A stretch of DNA of 64,000 nucleotides. Origin: Nibrella viscosa. Lineage in GTDB: Bacteria > Bacteroidota > Bacteroidia > Cytophagales > Spirosomataceae. The stretch covers positions 62,001-126,000 of the forward strand of contig NZ_BAABHB010000012.1 of assembly GCF_039541875.1 (NCBI RefSeq). The letters are read 5' to 3'. The notes under the pieces were generated by a model, which did no database searches, had not been told where the DNA came from, and saw only the letters and a program-made list of their open reading frames with translations. The translations under genes and the position numbers were made by a program. This document shows, one piece after another, positions 1 through 9,863 of the stretch. How positions within the stretch are numbered: the stretch's first letter is position 1; each line of letters begins with the position of its first letter.

Positions 1-1
1 A

Positions 2-2845
2 AAACTGGAAACCAACTCTTCTGTGCTGAACGAAGTGGTAGTTGTGGGCTATGGTACCCAGAGCAAAAAGACTATTACGGGTGCAGTAACGTCGGTGGCC
101 GGCGATGTGATTGCCAACAAGCCGGTCCAAAGTTTCGATCAGGCCTTGCAGGGCCGGGCCGCCGGGGTCAACATTGTTACGCCCAACGGCGTGTTGAACA
201 ATGCACCGGTGATCCGTATCCGGGGCGTATCGTCCATCAACGGTAGCTCGTCGCCCCTGATTGTGGTGGATGGGCTGCCCATCAATTCCGGTGATGTGTC
301 GGCTGGTGGTTTTACGGTGAACAACCCACTCGGTGATATCAACCCCGCCGATATTGAATCGCTGGAAATCCTGAAAGATGCATCGGCCACGGCTATTTAT
401 GGCTCCCGGGCTGCCGCCGGGGTTATCCTGATTACCACCAAAAAAGGGAAAGAAGGGAAGGCTCAGGTAAGCTACGATGGCTGGGTAGGAGGCACGCAGG
501 CGTTCCGGTTCTTCAAGATGCTGGACGCGCAGCAGTATATGGATTACAAGAATGAGGCCGCCCGAAATGCCGGTCTGCCGAATCAGTTCTTCCCCACACT
601 TAATCCGGACGGCAGTGTTGTTAATACCAATTGGTATGACCTGATTTACCGCACCGGACTATCACACAGCCACAACATCAACGTCAACGGCGGTACTAAA
701 GACACTCGCTACGCCTTCTCGCTGGGCTATACCAATCAGGAGGGTATGATCCAGAAGAACGACTTTAGCCGTCTGACGGGTCGGATGAATATTTCGCACC
801 AACTGAACAAAGCCGTCAAGCTGGGGGCTAACATGACGCTGGCCAACAGTTTCAACCGTTCACCCAATACAGGAACTACGGGGGCATTCAGCACGGGTGG
901 TCTGGGACGTCTGCCGCTGGTACTGGCTCCGAACCTGGCTCCGCGCAATCCCGATGGCTCCTACAACATCAACCGGGCGGCCAACGCCATGGGCCTGGGC
1001 AATAACCTGACGGGACCGGGTGGCTATTACAACCCCCTGCCCGACCTGGATCTGAGCAAGTTTACCTCGGAAAATAACCACCTGCTGGGTAACGTGTTCG
1101 CCGATATTAACCTGTTAAAGGGTTTGTCGTTCCGGACCTCATACGGCATCGACAATACCACGGTCGAAGACATCGACTTCCGGAACAGCATTCACGGCGA
1201 ATCCGGTAACAACGGTCTGGCGGTAAATATCTATACCAACATCAAACTGTGGAACTGGCAGAACTACTTCACCTATAATCTGGATTTCGGCAAGAATAAC
1301 TTCACCCTGACCGCCGGCTCCGAAGCACAGAAGTACACCATCAACCGCTGGGGCGGCTCGCGGCAGGGCCTGACCGATCCGTTCTTTACCTCCTACCAGG
1401 GCAACTTCACCACCAACAATCCGCCGGCCGGTAATTTCCAGAGCCAAAACGGCTTCCTGTCGTACTTTGCCCGTCTGAACTACGATTTCGACCAGAAATA
1501 CCTCATTACCCTGAACTTCCGTCGTGATGGCTATTCGGCCTATGCCTCGGGTCGCAAGTACGGTGACTTTCCGGGTGGCTCGGTCGGTTACCGGATTTCG
1601 CAGGAAGATTTCTGGAAGAATTCGGCCCTGGGTAGCATTGTCAACGAGTTCAAGCTGCGGGCAAGCTGGGGCCGGGTTGGTAACGTAGGGGTGGGGGATT
1701 TTGCGTCCCTGAGCCTGTTCAACTCTGGTCTGTACAGCACGGTGCCGACCTTCGTCTTTGCCCAGGCCGGTAACCCGGACCTGCGCTGGGAAAGCAGCAC
1801 CAAAACTGACCTCGGTATCGCTTTCGGCCTCTTTGGCGACAAGATTACGGGTGAACTGACCTACTTTAACAACAAAGTAACCGACCTGGTACTGCCTGAG
1901 CCGCAGGCCCCGTCGCGGGGTATTCCCGGCAACAGCATCGCCACCAACGTAGGTTCAATGGTAAACAAGGGAGTTGAATTTGCGATAACGTCCACTAACA
2001 TTCAGTCAGGGCCATTTAAGTGGACGACCAGCTTTAACCTGACCACGCTGAAGAACGAAGTCCTGGCGCTGGCGAACAACAACGCCGATATTCTGGCGCA
2101 GACCGGTGGTCTGGAAAGTTCCAACATCGTTCGGGTAGGCGAATCCATCGGTAGCATCTTTGCTGTGCGAACGGTAGGTGTAAACCCGGCTAACGGGCAG
2201 CGGATCTTTGTGAACGCCAAGGGTGAGCAGGTGCAGTATGACCACTCAGCGGCTCCGGCCCGGCGGTGGACCTATGTGCAAACCGGCGAAGTTGCGCCCG
2301 CCATTACCGGCTCCGACCGGGTGGTAATTGGAGCGGCCATTCCGAAGTGGTATGGTGGTCTGGACAACACGTTCACCTACGGTAACCTCGACCTGGGCAT
2401 CTTTCTCCAGTATTCGGGCGGCAACGTAATCTACAACGGTACCAAAGCCGGTCTGCGCGATCAGCGCCCCTGGAATAACCATACCGACGTGCTGAACCGC
2501 TGGCAGAAAGCGGGGGATGTGACCAATATTCCCCGGCCTGTGCTGAACGATAATATCTCCAACGGCTCCGCTACCCCCATTTCGGAAAACGTAGAGAAAG
2601 GTGATTTCATCCGGGCACGCAACATCTCGCTGGGCTATAACTTCAAAAACGCGCTGCTGCGTCGGGCTAATATCTCGTCGCTCCGCGTATACGCGCAGGT
2701 GCAGAATGCCTTCCTGATTACGAACTATACCGGTGCTGATCCGGAAGTTTCGACCAACCGGAACTCCAACATTGCGCCGGGTGTCGACCGGAACTCTACT
2801 CCGCAGGCTCGTTCGTATACGCTGGGTGCCAGTATCAATTTCTAA
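2..2845 (+). CDS. SusC/RagA-family TonB-dependent outer-membrane receptor, 5' partial
   Basis: TonB-dependent transporter that with SusD forms an outer-membrane nutrient importer. The frame is open to the left edge (codons KLETNSSVLNEV...), so the signal peptide and N-terminal carboxypeptidase-like domain lie outside the window. Visible are the hallmark LNEVVVVGYGTQ plug entry at the left edge, the plug domain (IRIRGVSSI, DGLPI, EILKDASATAIYGSRAA, GVILITTKKG) and a long beta-barrel ending in the terminal aromatic YTLGASINF expected for BAM recognition. About 948 residues are present of a family usually near 1000-1100. It lies 23 bp upstream of its SusD partner, so the two are cotranscribed. 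The substrate cannot be read from the sequence and no glycoside hydrolase is adjacent. Confidence 0.95.
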   Translation, partial: KLETNSSVLNEVVVVGYGTQSKKTITGAVTSVAGDVIANKPVQSFDQALQGRAAGVNIVTPNGVLNNAPVIRIRGVSSINGSSSPLIVVDGLPINSGDVSAGGFTVNNPLGDINPADIESLEILKDASATAIYGSRAAAGVILITTKKGKEGKAQVSYDGWVGGTQAFRFFKMLDAQQYMDYKNEAARNAGLPNQFFPTLNPDGSVVNTNWYDLIYRTGLSHSHNINVNGGTKDTRYAFSLGYTNQEGMIQKNDFSRLTGRMNISHQLNKAVKLGANMTLANSFNRSPNTGTTGAFSTGGLGRLPLVLAPNLAPRNPDGSYNINRAANAMGLGNNLTGPGGYYNPLPDLDLSKFTSENNHLLGNVFADINLLKGLSFRTSYGIDNTTVEDIDFRNSIHGESGNNGLAVNIYTNIKLWNWQNYFTYNLDFGKNNFTLTAGSEAQKYTINRWGGSRQGLTDPFFTSYQGNFTTNNPPAGNFQSQNGFLSYFARLNYDFDQKYLITLNFRRDGYSAYASGRKYGDFPGGSVGYRISQEDFWKNSALGSIVNEFKLRASWGRVGNVGVGDFASLSLFNSGLYSTVPTFVFAQAGNPDLRWESSTKTDLGIAFGLFGDKITGELTYFNNKVTDLVLPEPQAPSRGIPGNSIATNVGSMVNKGVEFAITSTNIQSGPFKWTTSFNLTTLKNEVLALANNNADILAQTGGLESSNIVRVGESIGSIFAVRTVGVNPANGQRIFVNAKGEQVQYDHSAAPARRWTYVQTGEVAPAITGSDRVVIGAAIPKWYGGLDNTFTYGNLDLGIFLQYSGGNVIYNGTKAGLRDQRPWNNHTDVLNRWQKAGDVTNIPRPVLNDNISNGSATPISENVEKGDFIRARNISLGYNFKNALLRRANISSLRVYAQVQNAFLITNYTGADPEVSTNRNSNIAPGVDRNSTPQARSYTLGASINF

Positions 2846-2868
2846 TCACAACTTCCGAAACAACCGTA

Positions 2869-4365
2869 ATGACTATACTTACTTCCTTTCACGCTCCAAC
2901 CCGGCGCACATTGCTGAAAGCCGCCGTGATGGCCGTCTTGTTTACACCCCTGGTTACATCCTGTAACGAAAAAGAACTGCTGGAGCCCAGTCCGCTGACG
3001 AGCCTATCGGACCGTGATGCCTTTGCAAACCCGGATCGGGTGCTGGCGCAGGTCAACGGCTTATACGCCAGTACCAAATCCGGTCAGTTTCTGGGTGGCC
3101 GCTACTATGTGTATGTCGATGTACGGGGCGAAGAGTTCCTGAACGTCACCAATAACGGCGTTACGGCGCTACAGACCTGGAACCACTCGAACAACTCACA
3201 GTCCAACGAACCAACAAACCTCTGGAACGCAGCCTACCTGGCCATCAACCGGATAAATCTGTTTCTGGCGGGTCTGGACGCCAATCCGAGCGTGGTAGAG
3301 GGCACGCTGGCCAACCAGTACCGGGCCGAAGCCCGGTTCCTGCGGGCGCTGTCGTATCTGAACCTGGTACAACTGTACGCGCAGCCGTATACCAAAGACA
3401 ACGGTGCCAGCCCCGGCCTGCCCCTGCGACTGAAAGGCGAAGTGGGCAGTGGCAATAACGACCTGGCCCGGAGTACGGTAGCAGAGGTGTATAAGCAAAT
3501 TCTGGACGACCTGAATTTTGCCGAACAGAACCTGCCGGCCAACTACGCCACCGCCCTGCTGAACACCACCCGCGCGCACAAAAACACGGCCATTGCGCTG
3601 AAAACCCGCGTGAACCTGATTATGGGCAAATGGGCCGATGTGGTTACCGAAGCCAACAAGATTGTGTCGGCAGCGACCCCCTTCCGGGCCGCTACCGGGG
3701 TAGCTCACCAGTTGCAGGCCTCTATCGGTACGGTATTTACCAACTACACCACCACCGAGTCGATTCTGTCGATGCCGTTCAGTGACAACGACCTGCCGGG
3801 CACTCAGAACGGGCTGGCCAGCTATTATATGCCCGTTATCGGGCCGGGTGACTATAGCCTGAACCCGAACGGTATTCTGGCCAATACCGCCTTTACGGCC
3901 ACCGATGCCCGCCGGACCAGCCTGATCCGAAATGATATTGCCGGTGATGCCGGTCGGTTCCGGTTGGCTAAGTTCCCGACCGGTCCGGTTCATAAAGACT
4001 TTGCGCCGGTTATCCGCTACGCCGAAGTGCTGCTGAACCTGGCCGAAGCCAGGGCCCGCCTGGCTACTGGTGTTGATGAGCAGGCGCTGGCGCTGCTGAA
4101 CGCCGTACGCGGCCGGTCGGCCCCGAACGCGGTTTATAAAGCCGAAGACATTGCCGGCAAAGATGCATTAGTCAATGCCATCCTGCTGGAGCGCCGGATT
4201 GAGCTGCTGGGCGAAGGCTTCCGGTCGAACGACTTGCTGCGTCTCAATCAGCCGCTACCGGCTAAGGGTACCATACAAGCCGTGCCGGCTACAGCCTCCG
4301 TATATATCTGGCCAATTCCGCAGGGCGAAATCAACGTTAATAAGCTAATTGTGCCAAATCCATAA
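2869..4365 (+). CDS. SusD/RagB-family nutrient-binding outer-membrane lipoprotein
   Basis: Surface lipoprotein that caps the SusC channel and captures ligand. The N-terminus has a basic, hydrophobic lipoprotein signal ending LVTSC, with Cys at about residue 32 as the acylation site. The helical TPR-like SusD core carries the typical NLWNAAYLAINRIN, RAEARFLRALSYLNLVQLY and RYAEVLLNLAEARA segments. It ends with the family C-terminus (ERRIELLGEGFRSNDLLRL ... IWPIPQGEINVN). The 498-aa length is normal. It follows SusC by 23 bp. Its last codons abut relic SusC sequence, so the present 3' end may be a recombination junction. Confidence 0.94.
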   Translation: MTILTSFHAPTRRTLLKAAVMAVLFTPLVTSCNEKELLEPSPLTSLSDRDAFANPDRVLAQVNGLYASTKSGQFLGGRYYVYVDVRGEEFLNVTNNGVTALQTWNHSNNSQSNEPTNLWNAAYLAINRINLFLAGLDANPSVVEGTLANQYRAEARFLRALSYLNLVQLYAQPYTKDNGASPGLPLRLKGEVGSGNNDLARSTVAEVYKQILDDLNFAEQNLPANYATALLNTTRAHKNTAIALKTRVNLIMGKWADVVTEANKIVSAATPFRAATGVAHQLQASIGTVFTNYTTTESILSMPFSDNDLPGTQNGLASYYMPVIGPGDYSLNPNGILANTAFTATDARRTSLIRNDIAGDAGRFRLAKFPTGPVHKDFAPVIRYAEVLLNLAEARARLATGVDEQALALLNAVRGRSAPNAVYKAEDIAGKDALVNAILLERRIELLGEGFRSNDLLRLNQPLPAKGTIQAVPATASVYIWPIPQGEINVNKLIVPNP

Positions 4366-4366
4366 C

Positions 4367-4492
4367 AAAGCGGCTTTTGAAGTAGCCGACAAGCGTCTGA
4401 CGTTTGACCCCGAAACACGGATCGACGGTCAGAACGACCTGCCGGTACCGGTAACGAAAATCGTAACGTTCGGTCTGAACATTGGTCTGTAA
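4367..4492 (+). pseudogene. Relic C-terminal tail of a second SusC-type receptor
   Basis: Frame 2 immediately after the susD stop reads AAFEVADKRLTFDPETR, then DLPVPVTKIVTFGLNIGL and a stop. This matches the pattern of the last roughly 40 residues of SusC proteins (DPE..., P.P.. followed by a final beta-strand ending in GLN.GL). Nothing in this frame upstream continues the gene, because it is cut by the susD end. It differs from the C-terminus of the intact SusC here, so it is not a simple duplication of that gene. Confidence 0.75.
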
Positions 4493-4501
4493 ATTTAGGG
4501 T

Positions 4502-4667
4502 GACCGGCTGTACGATCTGAGCCGCCTGAAGCGGCCGATTGAGCGAGGCACTCGGTATCCGGCCGCTTCGTGGACTATCTCAGCCACTTGATGCCCGCCG
4601 AATCATGCCGATTCCGCAGGTTGAGCTGGATGCCAACCCGAAGATTCAGCAGAACAACGGGTACTAA
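4502..4667 (+). pseudogene. Relic C-terminal tail of a second SusD-type lipoprotein
   Basis: Frame 2 from 4502 reads DRLYDLSRLKRPIERGTRYP, like the RW/LYDL-RL block of SusD proteins. After a one-base shift near 4585, frame 3 reads DARRIMPIPQVELDANPKIQ followed by QNNGY and a stop. The PIPQ.E(L/I)(D/N).NP.(L/I).QN.GY pattern is the characteristic SusD C-terminus. The SusD body is missing and only 9 bp separate this from the SusC relic, so an internal deletion and a frameshift have destroyed the gene. Confidence 0.78.
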
Positions 4668-4685
4668 TCTTATAATTTTTTGTGC

Positions 4686-4718
4686 AAAAAAGTCCGGCCC
4701 ACAAGGTCGGGCTTTTTT
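4686..4718 (+). terminator. Rho-independent terminator after the SusCD region
   Basis: A-tract and stem AAAAAAGTCCGGCC, loop, then GGTCGGGCTTTTTT. The arms pair with G-U wobbles and end in a T run, closing the SusCD unit before the efflux operon. Confidence 0.75.
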
Positions 4719-4826
4719 GTTGGCCGAAATCCATGTATATACAGAAGTGCCCGTACTTTTTACGTAAATTAGCAGTAGTTTCTTTACTGTTCCCTTTTTT
4801 ATTACTGCTTACGTATCAAAGCATTT

Positions 4827-5954
4827 ATGAACAAATTTACCAAACGTATATTGACTTTCGCCATCATACTGGTTGTGGTTAGTATGGCCTTTTACCCAAA
4901 GCTGAAATCGCTGAGGAATGAGGAGTCAGCGGGGAGCAATGCCAGGGCGGAGTCCAAAGACGTTGCCGGTACACTGACCAAAACGGTTTCGCAGACCGGA
5001 CCGGCCGTAGGGGCTGCTACCCCGGTAGAGGTGATGGTGATAAAAGCTAATATACTGAATGAAAAAATCCTCACCACCGGCACCATTATTCCCAACGAAG
5101 AAGTTGATGTCCGCAGCGAAATCGCGGGCCGCGTTACCGGCATCTATTTTCGCGAAGGTGACTATGTGCAGCAGGGCGCGGTGCTGCTGCGCATCAACGA
5201 TGCCGACTTACAGGCGCAGTTACAAAAACTCAACTACAACAAAAAACTGGCCGAAGACAACGAAGCCCGCCAGAAACGCCTGTTAGAGAAAGAAGCCATC
5301 AGCCGGCAGGAGTACGAAATCAGCCAGACCAACCTGAACAGCATCATGGCCGATATTGAGAATCTGAAAGCCCAGATCGCCAAAACAGTTCTCCGGGCAC
5401 CCTTCAACGGCACCATTGGTCTGCGGTATATCAGCAACGGCAGTTACATCTCCCCTACCTCCCGCATTGCCACGCTTACTAACACCAACCCCGCCAAGCT
5501 GGACTTTTCTATTCCGGCCAAGTATGCCTCCGTCGTTCGCAAGGGCAGCCGTATCCAGTTTATCGTAGAAGGGTCGGACGATCCGCATACCGGCACCGTC
5601 TACGCAGTTGAACCCAAAGTCGACCCTAATACCCGAACCATGCTGCTCCGGGCTGTCAGTCCCAACCCGAATCAGATGCTGGTGCCAGGGGCCTTTGCCC
5701 GGATTGAACTGGTGCTGAACGCCAGGAGTAACGCCATTGTGGTACCAACAGAGGCAGTTGTTCCGGAAGTAACCGGCCAAAAGGTATTTGTAGTACGCAA
5801 TCATAAAGTAGAATCGGTAGCGGTAGAAATTGGTACCCGCACCGACCGGAACGTTGAAATTCGCAAAGGCCTTCAGCAGGGCGATTCCCTGATCACGTCC
5901 GGCATTCAGATGGTGAAACCGGGCAGCGAAGTGGCAATCAAAAACATACTGTAA
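4827..5954 (+). CDS. RND efflux periplasmic adaptor (membrane fusion) protein
   Basis: Periplasmic adaptor linking an inner-membrane RND pump to an outer-membrane channel. The protein has an uncleaved N-terminal membrane anchor (about residues 8-25) and a barrel-sandwich half (EEVDVRSEIAGRVTGIYFREGD). A helical hairpin lies at about 120-175, followed by the returning sandwich strand (VLRAPFNGTIG), a beta-barrel and a C-terminal proximal domain (VPTEAVVPEVTGQKVFVV). The 375-aa length is typical of the AcrA/MexA class. The pump gene starts 3 bp after its stop, so the two are translationally close. No TolC-type channel is encoded here, so one from elsewhere must be borrowed. Confidence 0.92.
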   Translation: MNKFTKRILTFAIILVVVSMAFYPKLKSLRNEESAGSNARAESKDVAGTLTKTVSQTGPAVGAATPVEVMVIKANILNEKILTTGTIIPNEEVDVRSEIAGRVTGIYFREGDYVQQGAVLLRINDADLQAQLQKLNYNKKLAEDNEARQKRLLEKEAISRQEYEISQTNLNSIMADIENLKAQIAKTVLRAPFNGTIGLRYISNGSYISPTSRIATLTNTNPAKLDFSIPAKYASVVRKGSRIQFIVEGSDDPHTGTVYAVEPKVDPNTRTMLLRAVSPNPNQMLVPGAFARIELVLNARSNAIVVPTEAVVPEVTGQKVFVVRNHKVESVAVEIGTRTDRNVEIRKGLQQGDSLITSGIQMVKPGSEVAIKNIL

Positions 5955-5957
5955 TGC

Positions 5958-8900
5958 ATGGCTACATTATCTACCACCAGTATTAAGCGGCCGGTGCTGG
6001 CCGTGGTTATGTCACTGCTGATTATGGTATTCGGCGGCATTGGTTTTTATTACCTGGGCGTTCGTGAGTTTCCCAGTATTGAATTACCAGTCGTTACCGT
6101 AACGACCAACTACACCGGGGCCAACGCCGATATTGTGGAGTCGCAGATTACCGAGCCGCTCGAAGAATCGATAAACGGTATTGCCGGTATCCGCACCCTG
6201 TCCTCTTCCAGCCGCGATGGCCGGAGTACCATCAACGTCGAGTTTGAACTAAGCGTCGATATCGAAGCAGCTGCCAACGACGTGCGCGACCGCGTATCCC
6301 GCGCCGTGGCCCTGCTGCCACCCGAAGTAGATCCGCCGGTTGTTGCCAAAGCCGACGCCGACGCCAGCCCAATTTATTTTCTCCAGCTTTTGTCTGAAAA
6401 GCGGTCGCTGATGGAAGTAAACGACATTGCCGTCCGGCAGTTTAAAGAGCGATTCCAGACTATACCGGGCGTGAGTGGCGTTCAGCTCTGGGGCGAAAAA
6501 AAGTTTGCCATGCGCCTGCGCATCGACCCGGTCAAGCTGGCATCGTACCGGCTCACGGCCGTGGATGTAGCCAATGCACTCAGCCGGCAGAACATTGAAT
6601 TGCCATCGGGTAGTGTAGAAGGCCAGACCACTGAACTAACGGTACGGACGCTCGGACGCCTGACCACACCAGAGGACTTTAACAACCTCATTCTGAAGGA
6701 GCAGGCTGATCAAGTGGTTAAATTCCGTGATGTTGGTTACGCCGAGTTGGCCCCCGAAGCCGAACGGACATTGCTCAAACGCGACGGAGTCCCTATGATC
6801 TCGGTAGCCGTGATTCCGCAGCCAGGGGCCAATCAGATCGAGATTGTCGATAATCTGTATAAAAAGCTGGAACAGATTAAACGGGATCTGCCTCCGGATA
6901 TAAAAGTGGTAATGGGTTTCGATTATACCCGATACGTCCGGCGCTCGATTGAAGAGGTACAGGAAACGATTCTGATTGCGTTCATTCTGGTTGCCCTGAT
7001 CATCTTTATCTTTCTCCGTGACTGGCGCAGTACGCTTATTCCGCTCACTGCCATTCCTGTTTCGCTGATTGGTGCGTTTTTTATCATGTACGCTTTTGGT
7101 TTCTCCATCAACGTACTCACGCTGCTCGGTATCGTACTGGCCATTGGCCTGGTGGTCGACGACGCCATTGTGGTGCTGGAGAACATATATACCAAGATAG
7201 AAGAAGGCATGTCGCCGTTCCAGGCAGCCGTGAGCGGCTCAAAAGAGATCTACTTTGCCGTTATTTCCACTACCGTTACCCTAGCTGCGGTGTTTCTGCC
7301 GGTGATCTTTTTGCAGGGTCTTACGGGGCGTCTCTTCCGTGAATTTGGTATTGTAGTAGCCGGATCAGTCATTATCTCGGCCTTTGTGTCGCTCACCCTA
7401 ACGCCGATGCTATCGGCGCGGCTGCTTAAGACCCGCCACCGGCAGCCCTGGCTATACCGGGTAACCGAACCCTTTTTTGAATGGGTGGTGGCCGGTTACG
7501 AGAACTCGCTCAGCAGCTTCCTGCGCGTTCGCTGGATGGCCTGGGTACTCATGGCCGGCTTCATCGGAATTATTTATCTGCTCTTCAGAACAAACGCCAT
7601 TCCGTCTGAACTATCTCCGCTCGAAGACCGGGGTAGCTTCCGGATTCAGGTTACGGCCCCCGAGGGTTCTACCTTCGAGTACATGCTGGAGTATACCGAC
7701 AAGGTAGCCAAATATATGCGGGATATGTTCTCAACGAATGAGATAACGGGCGTTACAGCCATTACCTCCCCTACTTTTGGCTCAGGCGCTACCAATACCG
7801 GAGCATTCCGGATCATTTTGAATGAGAAACCACTGCGCACTAAATCTCAGCAGGAAATTGTAGACGAACTGACGCCCGTAGTGAAACAGTTTCCGGGGGC
7901 GAAGGCCATTATAGTACAGGAGCAAACCATCACAACGGGTACCCGCGTTGGCGGGGGCGGTGGCTTGCCGGTTCAGTTTGTGATTCAGGCCAGTAAGTTT
8001 GAAGATCTGCGCCGGGCTGTACCGGAGTTTATGAAGCAGGTACAGGCATCGGATAAATTCTCGGCGGCCGATGTCAACCTGAAATTTACCAAGCCTGAAA
8101 TCAAACTGGAGATCGACCGGGAGAAAGCCATGAACATGGGCGTTTCGGTGCAGGATGTAGCCCAAACCCTCCAGTTGGGGCTTTCGGGCCGGCGGTTTGG
8201 GTACTTTATCAAAGCCGGTAAACAATACCAGGTGATCGGCCAGATCGACCGGCCCGACCGCAATGATTTGACCGACCTGCGTTCGCTGTTTGTCAAGAGC
8301 AACCGGGGCGACCTGATTCAGCTCGACAACCTGGTACGGATGAGCGAGCAAAGTACGCCACCACAGTTATACCGTTACAACCGCTACGCTTCTGCTACCA
8401 TATCGGCCGGTCTGGCAAAGGGCGTTACCCTGGGCGAAGGTATTGAGGAGATGGAACGCATTGCTAAGGAAGTCCTCGATCCATCGTTTTCGACCGCTCT
8501 GGACGGCACCTCCAAAGAATTTCGGGAGAGTTCGTCGTCGCTGTACCTCGCCTTCGGTCTGGCACTGCTGCTGATCTACCTGATTCTGGCCGCACAGTTC
8601 GAGAGTTTTATCGACCCTATTATCATTCTGTTAACAGTACCGCTGGCCCTCTGCGGAGCCCTGGTTTCGCTCTGGGACTTCGGTCAGACGCTGAACGTCT
8701 TCAGCCAAATCGGAATTATTACGCTGGTGGGCCTGGTCACCAAAAACGGAATTCTGATCGTTGAATTTGCCAATCAGCGCAAAGAGCAGGGACAGAATCG
8801 GTACGAAGCCGCCCATGATGCGGCCGTTTCCCGCTTCCGTCCCATTCTGATGACCAGCCTATGTACGGTGCTGGGCCTGGTACCCATTGCCCTGGCGCTG

Positions 8901-9074
8901 GGAGCCGGCTCCGAAAGCCGGGTATCAATGGGTATTGCCGTAATTGGTGGCCTGCTGTTCTCTACCCTGCTGACGCTGTATATTATTCCGGCGGTATACA
9001 CCTACCTGTCTAAGAAAACGATTGAAAAAACACCGGAAGAGCTGACGCTGGAAGCAGAGGAAGAAGTTGCCTGA
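5958..9074 (+). CDS. RND efflux pump, inner-membrane permease (AcrB/HAE1 type)
   Basis: Proton-driven trimeric multidrug or hydrophobe exporter of 1038 residues, the standard length. It starts MATLSTTSIKRPVLAVVMSLL (first TM helix near residues 12-32). It has two large periplasmic porter regions and two sets of TM helices. TM4 carries GIVLAIGLVVDDAIVVLENI with the DD pair used for proton relay, and the late region has GLVTKNGILIVEFANQ. It is cotranscribed with the adaptor upstream and ends just before a strong hairpin. The substrate cannot be inferred. Confidence 0.95.
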   Translation: MATLSTTSIKRPVLAVVMSLLIMVFGGIGFYYLGVREFPSIELPVVTVTTNYTGANADIVESQITEPLEESINGIAGIRTLSSSSRDGRSTINVEFELSVDIEAAANDVRDRVSRAVALLPPEVDPPVVAKADADASPIYFLQLLSEKRSLMEVNDIAVRQFKERFQTIPGVSGVQLWGEKKFAMRLRIDPVKLASYRLTAVDVANALSRQNIELPSGSVEGQTTELTVRTLGRLTTPEDFNNLILKEQADQVVKFRDVGYAELAPEAERTLLKRDGVPMISVAVIPQPGANQIEIVDNLYKKLEQIKRDLPPDIKVVMGFDYTRYVRRSIEEVQETILIAFILVALIIFIFLRDWRSTLIPLTAIPVSLIGAFFIMYAFGFSINVLTLLGIVLAIGLVVDDAIVVLENIYTKIEEGMSPFQAAVSGSKEIYFAVISTTVTLAAVFLPVIFLQGLTGRLFREFGIVVAGSVIISAFVSLTLTPMLSARLLKTRHRQPWLYRVTEPFFEWVVAGYENSLSSFLRVRWMAWVLMAGFIGIIYLLFRTNAIPSELSPLEDRGSFRIQVTAPEGSTFEYMLEYTDKVAKYMRDMFSTNEITGVTAITSPTFGSGATNTGAFRIILNEKPLRTKSQQEIVDELTPVVKQFPGAKAIIVQEQTITTGTRVGGGGGLPVQFVIQASKFEDLRRAVPEFMKQVQASDKFSAADVNLKFTKPEIKLEIDREKAMNMGVSVQDVAQTLQLGLSGRRFGYFIKAGKQYQVIGQIDRPDRNDLTDLRSLFVKSNRGDLIQLDNLVRMSEQSTPPQLYRYNRYASATISAGLAKGVTLGEGIEEMERIAKEVLDPSFSTALDGTSKEFRESSSSLYLAFGLALLLIYLILAAQFESFIDPIIILLTVPLALCGALVSLWDFGQTLNVFSQIGIITLVGLVTKNGILIVEFANQRKEQGQNRYEAAHDAAVSRFRPILMTSLCTVLGLVPIALALGAGSESRVSMGIAVIGGLLFSTLLTLYIIPAVYTYLSKKTIEKTPEELTLEAEEEVA

Positions 9075-9081
9075 TCGGTTT

Positions 9082-9141
9082 CCCTTCTCACAAAAAAGCC
9101 TGTTTGCACGTGAAGGCAAATAGGCTTTTTTGTGAGAAGGG
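9082..9141. terminator. Bidirectional terminator between convergent genes
   Basis: Near-perfect inverted repeat: CCCTTCTCACAAAAAAGCC on the left pairs with GGCTTTTTTGTGAGAAGGG on the right, with a short loop. A/T runs on both sides serve the RND operon and the converging dehydrogenase gene. Confidence 0.88.
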
Positions 9142-9149
9142 GGTACGCC

Positions 9150-9863
9150 TTACCACTCTGCCTCGCGCTTATCTTTCCAGAACTTACCCGTTTCGGTCAG
9201 GGGAGCCCCGGTAGCCAGCCAGACAATAGTTTCCGCTCCGCTTTCAACCGGCCGGGGTGCGTGGGCTCCGCCCATATCCGTCTGCACCCAGCCGGGATCA
9301 ACCGAGTTGACGGCAATGCGCCGGTCATGCAGGCAGGCGGCAAACTGGCGGGTCACCGCATTCATAGCCGTTTTGGAGATACTATACGCCGGCGCATACG
9401 TTCGCATCCGATGCAGAGAACCGGCTCCGCTCGATACGTTGATGATACGGCCCCCCTCAGGACTTTTTTCCAGATAGGGCAAAAAATCCTGTATAACAAT
9501 AATGGGTCCGTAAACATTGGTCGTCATCGCCCGTTCGAGTGCCTCCACGTTCATTTTGGTGATGGGCACCTCGGCATTTTCCAGGATACCGGCATTATTC
9601 ACCAGCACATCGAGGTGGTCGGCTTTCTGGGAAAACGTACCCACGGCGTTTTTGATGCTAAGCGGGTCGCTAACGTCCATGTGCAGAAAAATAGCCTCGT
9701 GCCCCTGGTTGCAGAGTTCTTCGGCAGCCTCACGGCCGTCGTGCATGTCTCGCGAGGCAATAAAAACGGCAAAGCCCTGCCGGCAAAGCTGCCGGGCTAC
9801 CTCGTTGCCAATGCCCCGGTTTGATCCTGTCACAACGGCGGTTTTAGAATGATTGGTTGTCAT
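9150..9863 (-). CDS. Short-chain dehydrogenase/reductase (classical SDR)
   Basis: NAD(P)-dependent oxidoreductase with a Rossmann fold. The cofactor loop TGSNRGIG lies near residue 12 of the chosen start. NNAGI, the catalytic serine region NVSSGAG and the YSISK active-site Tyr/Lys follow, with PGWVQTDMGG near the end. The ATG at 9863 (MTTNHSKTAVVTG) is preferred because the longer reading frame adds 27 residues without fold features. The length is 237 aa. It stands alone, convergent with the RND operon, so the substrate is unknown. Confidence 0.9.
   Translation of the reverse strand: MTTNHSKTAVVTGSNRGIGNEVARQLCRQGFAVFIASRDMHDGREAAEELCNQGHEAIFLHMDVSDPLSIKNAVGTFSQKADHLDVLVNNAGILENAEVPITKMNVEALERAMTTNVYGPIIVIQDFLPYLEKSPEGGRIINVSSGAGSLHRMRTYAPAYSISKTAMNAVTRQFAACLHDRRIAVNSVDPGWVQTDMGGAHAPRPVESGAETIVWLATGAPLTETGKFWKDKREAEW

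Noticed and set aside
4570..4767. Open frame of 65 codons after the SusCD pair
   Set aside because: It overlaps the SusD relic in another frame and runs through the terminator. The relic reading in the other frames explains the sequence.
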